From Gossypium raimondii (lineage: Eukaryota > Streptophyta > Magnoliopsida > Malvales > Malvaceae), in NCBI RefSeq assembly GCF_025698545.1, contig NC_068566.1, positions 2,277,362-2,341,361 on the forward strand: DNA of 64,000 nt, in the 5' to 3' direction. The position numbers were made by a program, and so were the translations under genes. The stretch's first letter is position 1. Each line of letters starts with the position of its first letter. The notes under the pieces were generated by a model. It saw only the letters and a list, made by a program, of their open reading frames with translations, was not told the origin of the DNA and searched no databases. Below are positions 61,951-64,000 of this stretch, piece by piece.

Positions 61951-63690
61951 ATTTCTTCTCTGAGGAGAGAGAGAAATGGTGACATAAAAAGGAGAAGAGA
62001 TTATGAGTAAGCAAGTACGGTAGTGACTGAGATTTTTATAATTTTTTCCAAGTTTCGTTAAAAAGGAAAATAATAAAATCTATAAAGATATGACCAAATA
62101 TGTATAAATTAAAAATGAAGACTTCTTTTATTTTGTTGTTCTGAAAATTTTTATTTTTTATTTTTTTAGATTGGGATTGGAACAAAAAAAAAAAGAGTGA
62201 ATTTCAATTAACAAGTTTGACTTTGGAACTCGACTAAAGGTGTTGAAATTGGATAGATCAATAATCTGGAAAAAAAAATCGATTGACCCATGATTCAGTA
62301 CGAATTAATTGAACTAAAATAACAAAAAAAAATTAGTTGAGACAACATTCAAATTATCAACCCAAATTCCATAAACCATGACCTCAACATTAATAAAAAG
62401 TCGAAAATGTTAAACTAAACTCGACATTTACAGGAGTTAATATTTGAAATCAATCTTGTCAATCAAAATTCTCTTATTTTATCTCCACTCCGATCTCATG
62501 AAGTCAATAGTCAAAACCTTATATTAAATATGGTCTAACTTCTTAACATATTTAGGGAAATAATAAAAAGGTATGATTATATCTGTTTTTTTTGAAATAA
62601 TGTTTAAAATTACCCATAGTCCCTCCACAACCCATAAATAGGAAAATAATACGCTTCAACATACTCAAACCTACATCTTCCTGCGTTGGTAACAACAGTC
62701 ATGTCAATCGAGCTAAGAACTATTCGACATAAGATGAGAATTCTTGAATAATATATGAATTTACTAATGGCCCCAACAATGAACTGGCAAGACTTGCCCT
62801 TCTTAACTACATCACACAGTGCGTGCAATCAATGTTTAAATGATCTTTTTTTTCTTTTCTTTTCCCCTCTGTTACTGCTCTTTGAATTAAAGGATGTTGA
62901 TATATCGAGACAAAATTAAAAAAGAAGGGGGGGGAAAGTGATAATGGAAGACAAGAAAACAAAGAGGGAAAATAAAAAGGTTGAAAATGACCCCCCAAAA
63001 TATAACACTGTCTTGTTAGTGGAGAAGCTACTTATACATGATTGCAACTCAAAAAGAAAAATTTTGGTTGGTGGTAAAAAATCGGTTCAAATGATTTCGT
63101 TCGATGAATTTTGATCGAGTTGGTTTAATTAAATTAATCATGATTATTAAAATAATTTTGTGTGCAGTTAAAATAAATTATCTCGATAAGTTATTAGTTT
63201 TTGAAATTGTAATCAAATTAATGATTTAATTGACTTTTAATATATATATTTTATTTTTAAATGTATATAATATAAAAGTTAATTGAAACCCAACTCAAAC
63301 TCGATCTTATTTAACGCTAATTTACCATTAAAGTTGAAAAATGCATGCTTTTAAAAAAATTGATAGTGTTCATCATTGCTGCTAAAAGTGTTTCTCAAAA
63401 GATTAAATGCCAATTTTAAACATGATTTTGTAAAGTGAAAGATTTAACGAGAGGATGAAAAATTAATTTAATTGATAAGCACTTTTTCAAAATTCAGATT
63501 AAAATCCCAATTTAAAATTAATGTTTGACTGTTTGTTTACATTTTTTTTTGTTGGTTTTAAATTGAATAGATCGATTGCTCTCGATTAAGGTTTTATCTG
63601 TAAAAAGTCATCTGTTAATTGTATAGTTATTAAAAGTTTTTTTTTATTTACTTTCTTTCATATAAGTGTAGGATCACAATCTATGGTCTT
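61951..63690. other. promoter side of the LRR kinase and spacer
   Basis: The first 150 bases upstream of the kinase start are its 5' leader and promoter. The remainder is AT-rich with a family-A SINE-like copy at 62612-62731 and a purine-rich run GGGGGGAAAG near 62930. The 72- and 63-codon frames here coincide with the repeat or with low complexity and are not called. Confidence 0.45.
62612..62731 (-). repeat. SINE-like repeat, family A, truncated
   Basis: Shares ATAGTCCCTCC, AAATAGGAAAATAATACGC-like and the GTTACCAACGCAGGAAGATG (minus strand) region with the copies at 1911-2601 and 63698-63822, but lacks the TTGTATCA 3' end seen in both. Confidence 0.55.
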
Positions 63691-63697
63691 TGTTTTC

Positions 63698-63822
63698 TGA
63701 TACAATGCCTAGAACTACTAATAGTCCCTCATCAACACTTAAATAGGAGGATCATATACTTCAACGCACATGAACCCACGTCCTCTTACACTCATACCAA
63801 TCAAGTTAAGACTCAATCGACA
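63698..63822 (-). repeat. SINE-like repeat, family A, uninterrupted
   Basis: The complete-looking member. Minus strand: CGATTGAGTCTTAACTTGATTGG, GACGTGGGTTCATGTGCGTTG (B-box-like GGTTCATGTGC) and the 3' end TTGTATCAGAAAAC. The plus-strand stretch CTAGAACTACTAATAGTCCC corresponds to the target into which the MITE at 1935 inserted in the other copy. Confidence 0.6.
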
Positions 63823-64000
63823 AAAAAATCTATATTTTTAAATGAAGAAAATAGTTTGAAATATTGATATTCTAAGTTTACTCTTACTTTCCACCAATAA
63901 CCTGGCCATGATAATTGATCCCCCTATAAATTGTCCTCATTTTGGCACTAGACTAGCTGATAAAGATCTCCATAGCTATGTTTTATTAGATAATGATATA
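63823..64000. other. window end, nothing recognised
   Basis: AT-rich sequence without a coding frame or repeat that I can name. Confidence 0.4.

Overview
The window is AT-rich plant nuclear DNA: GT-AG introns, gene islands about 1-3 kb long, and long repeat-filled spacers. Codon use, intron style, the repeat families and the protein variants fit a eudicot. Cotton (Gossypium) or another Malvaceae is my best guess, but that is recognition, not a database result. I found no bacterial, organellar or viral gene block, no CRISPR array and no intact autonomous transposon.

Seven genes look intact: a WRKY15-like group IId transcription factor (4141-5258, -), an IRX14-type GT43 xylan synthase protein (25145-27270, +), a RER1 Golgi-to-ER retrieval receptor (29723-31642, -), an SKIP2/VFB-type F-box LRR protein (33456-35090, -), a D3-type cyclin (47359-48692, +), the microtubule plus-end protein EB1C (55190-56933, -) and an LRR receptor kinase with an atypical kinase domain (59009-61926, -). 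Between WRKY15 and IRX14 lie two decayed genes joined head to tail: a PUB4-type U-box/ARM E3 ligase relic (15078-17190) and a pentatricopeptide-repeat relic (17191-17852). A weak coding relic of unknown origin lies at 32533-33000.

The order IRX14 - SKIP2 - CYCD3 - EB1C - LRR-RLK matches, from memory, the end of Arabidopsis chromosome 5 (At5g67230, 67250, 67260, 67270, 67280). WRKY15, RER1C and PUB4 sit near each other on Arabidopsis chromosome 2 (At2g23320, 23310, 23140), which I believe is the paralogous segment. The window therefore looks like a less fractionated version of one ancestral block. The genes do not form a pathway; each is an independent single-gene unit with its own promoter.

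The spacers hold many small non-autonomous elements, several of which can be delimited by target-site duplications (TSDs). These are long-TIR Mutator-type elements (11359-12253, 22650-23455, 36419-36950, 46119-46983, 10126-10493), hAT-type MITEs (1935-2479, 22982-23245, 50041-50495, and two older ones), two solo copia-like LTRs of one family (11706-12050, 51421-51779) and tRNA-derived SINE-like sequences. Three nestings can be read directly, and two of them have an unoccupied related site elsewhere in the window. The honest overall verdict is an ordinary plant genic region with an instructive transposon stratigraphy. I did not see a convincing new biological system.
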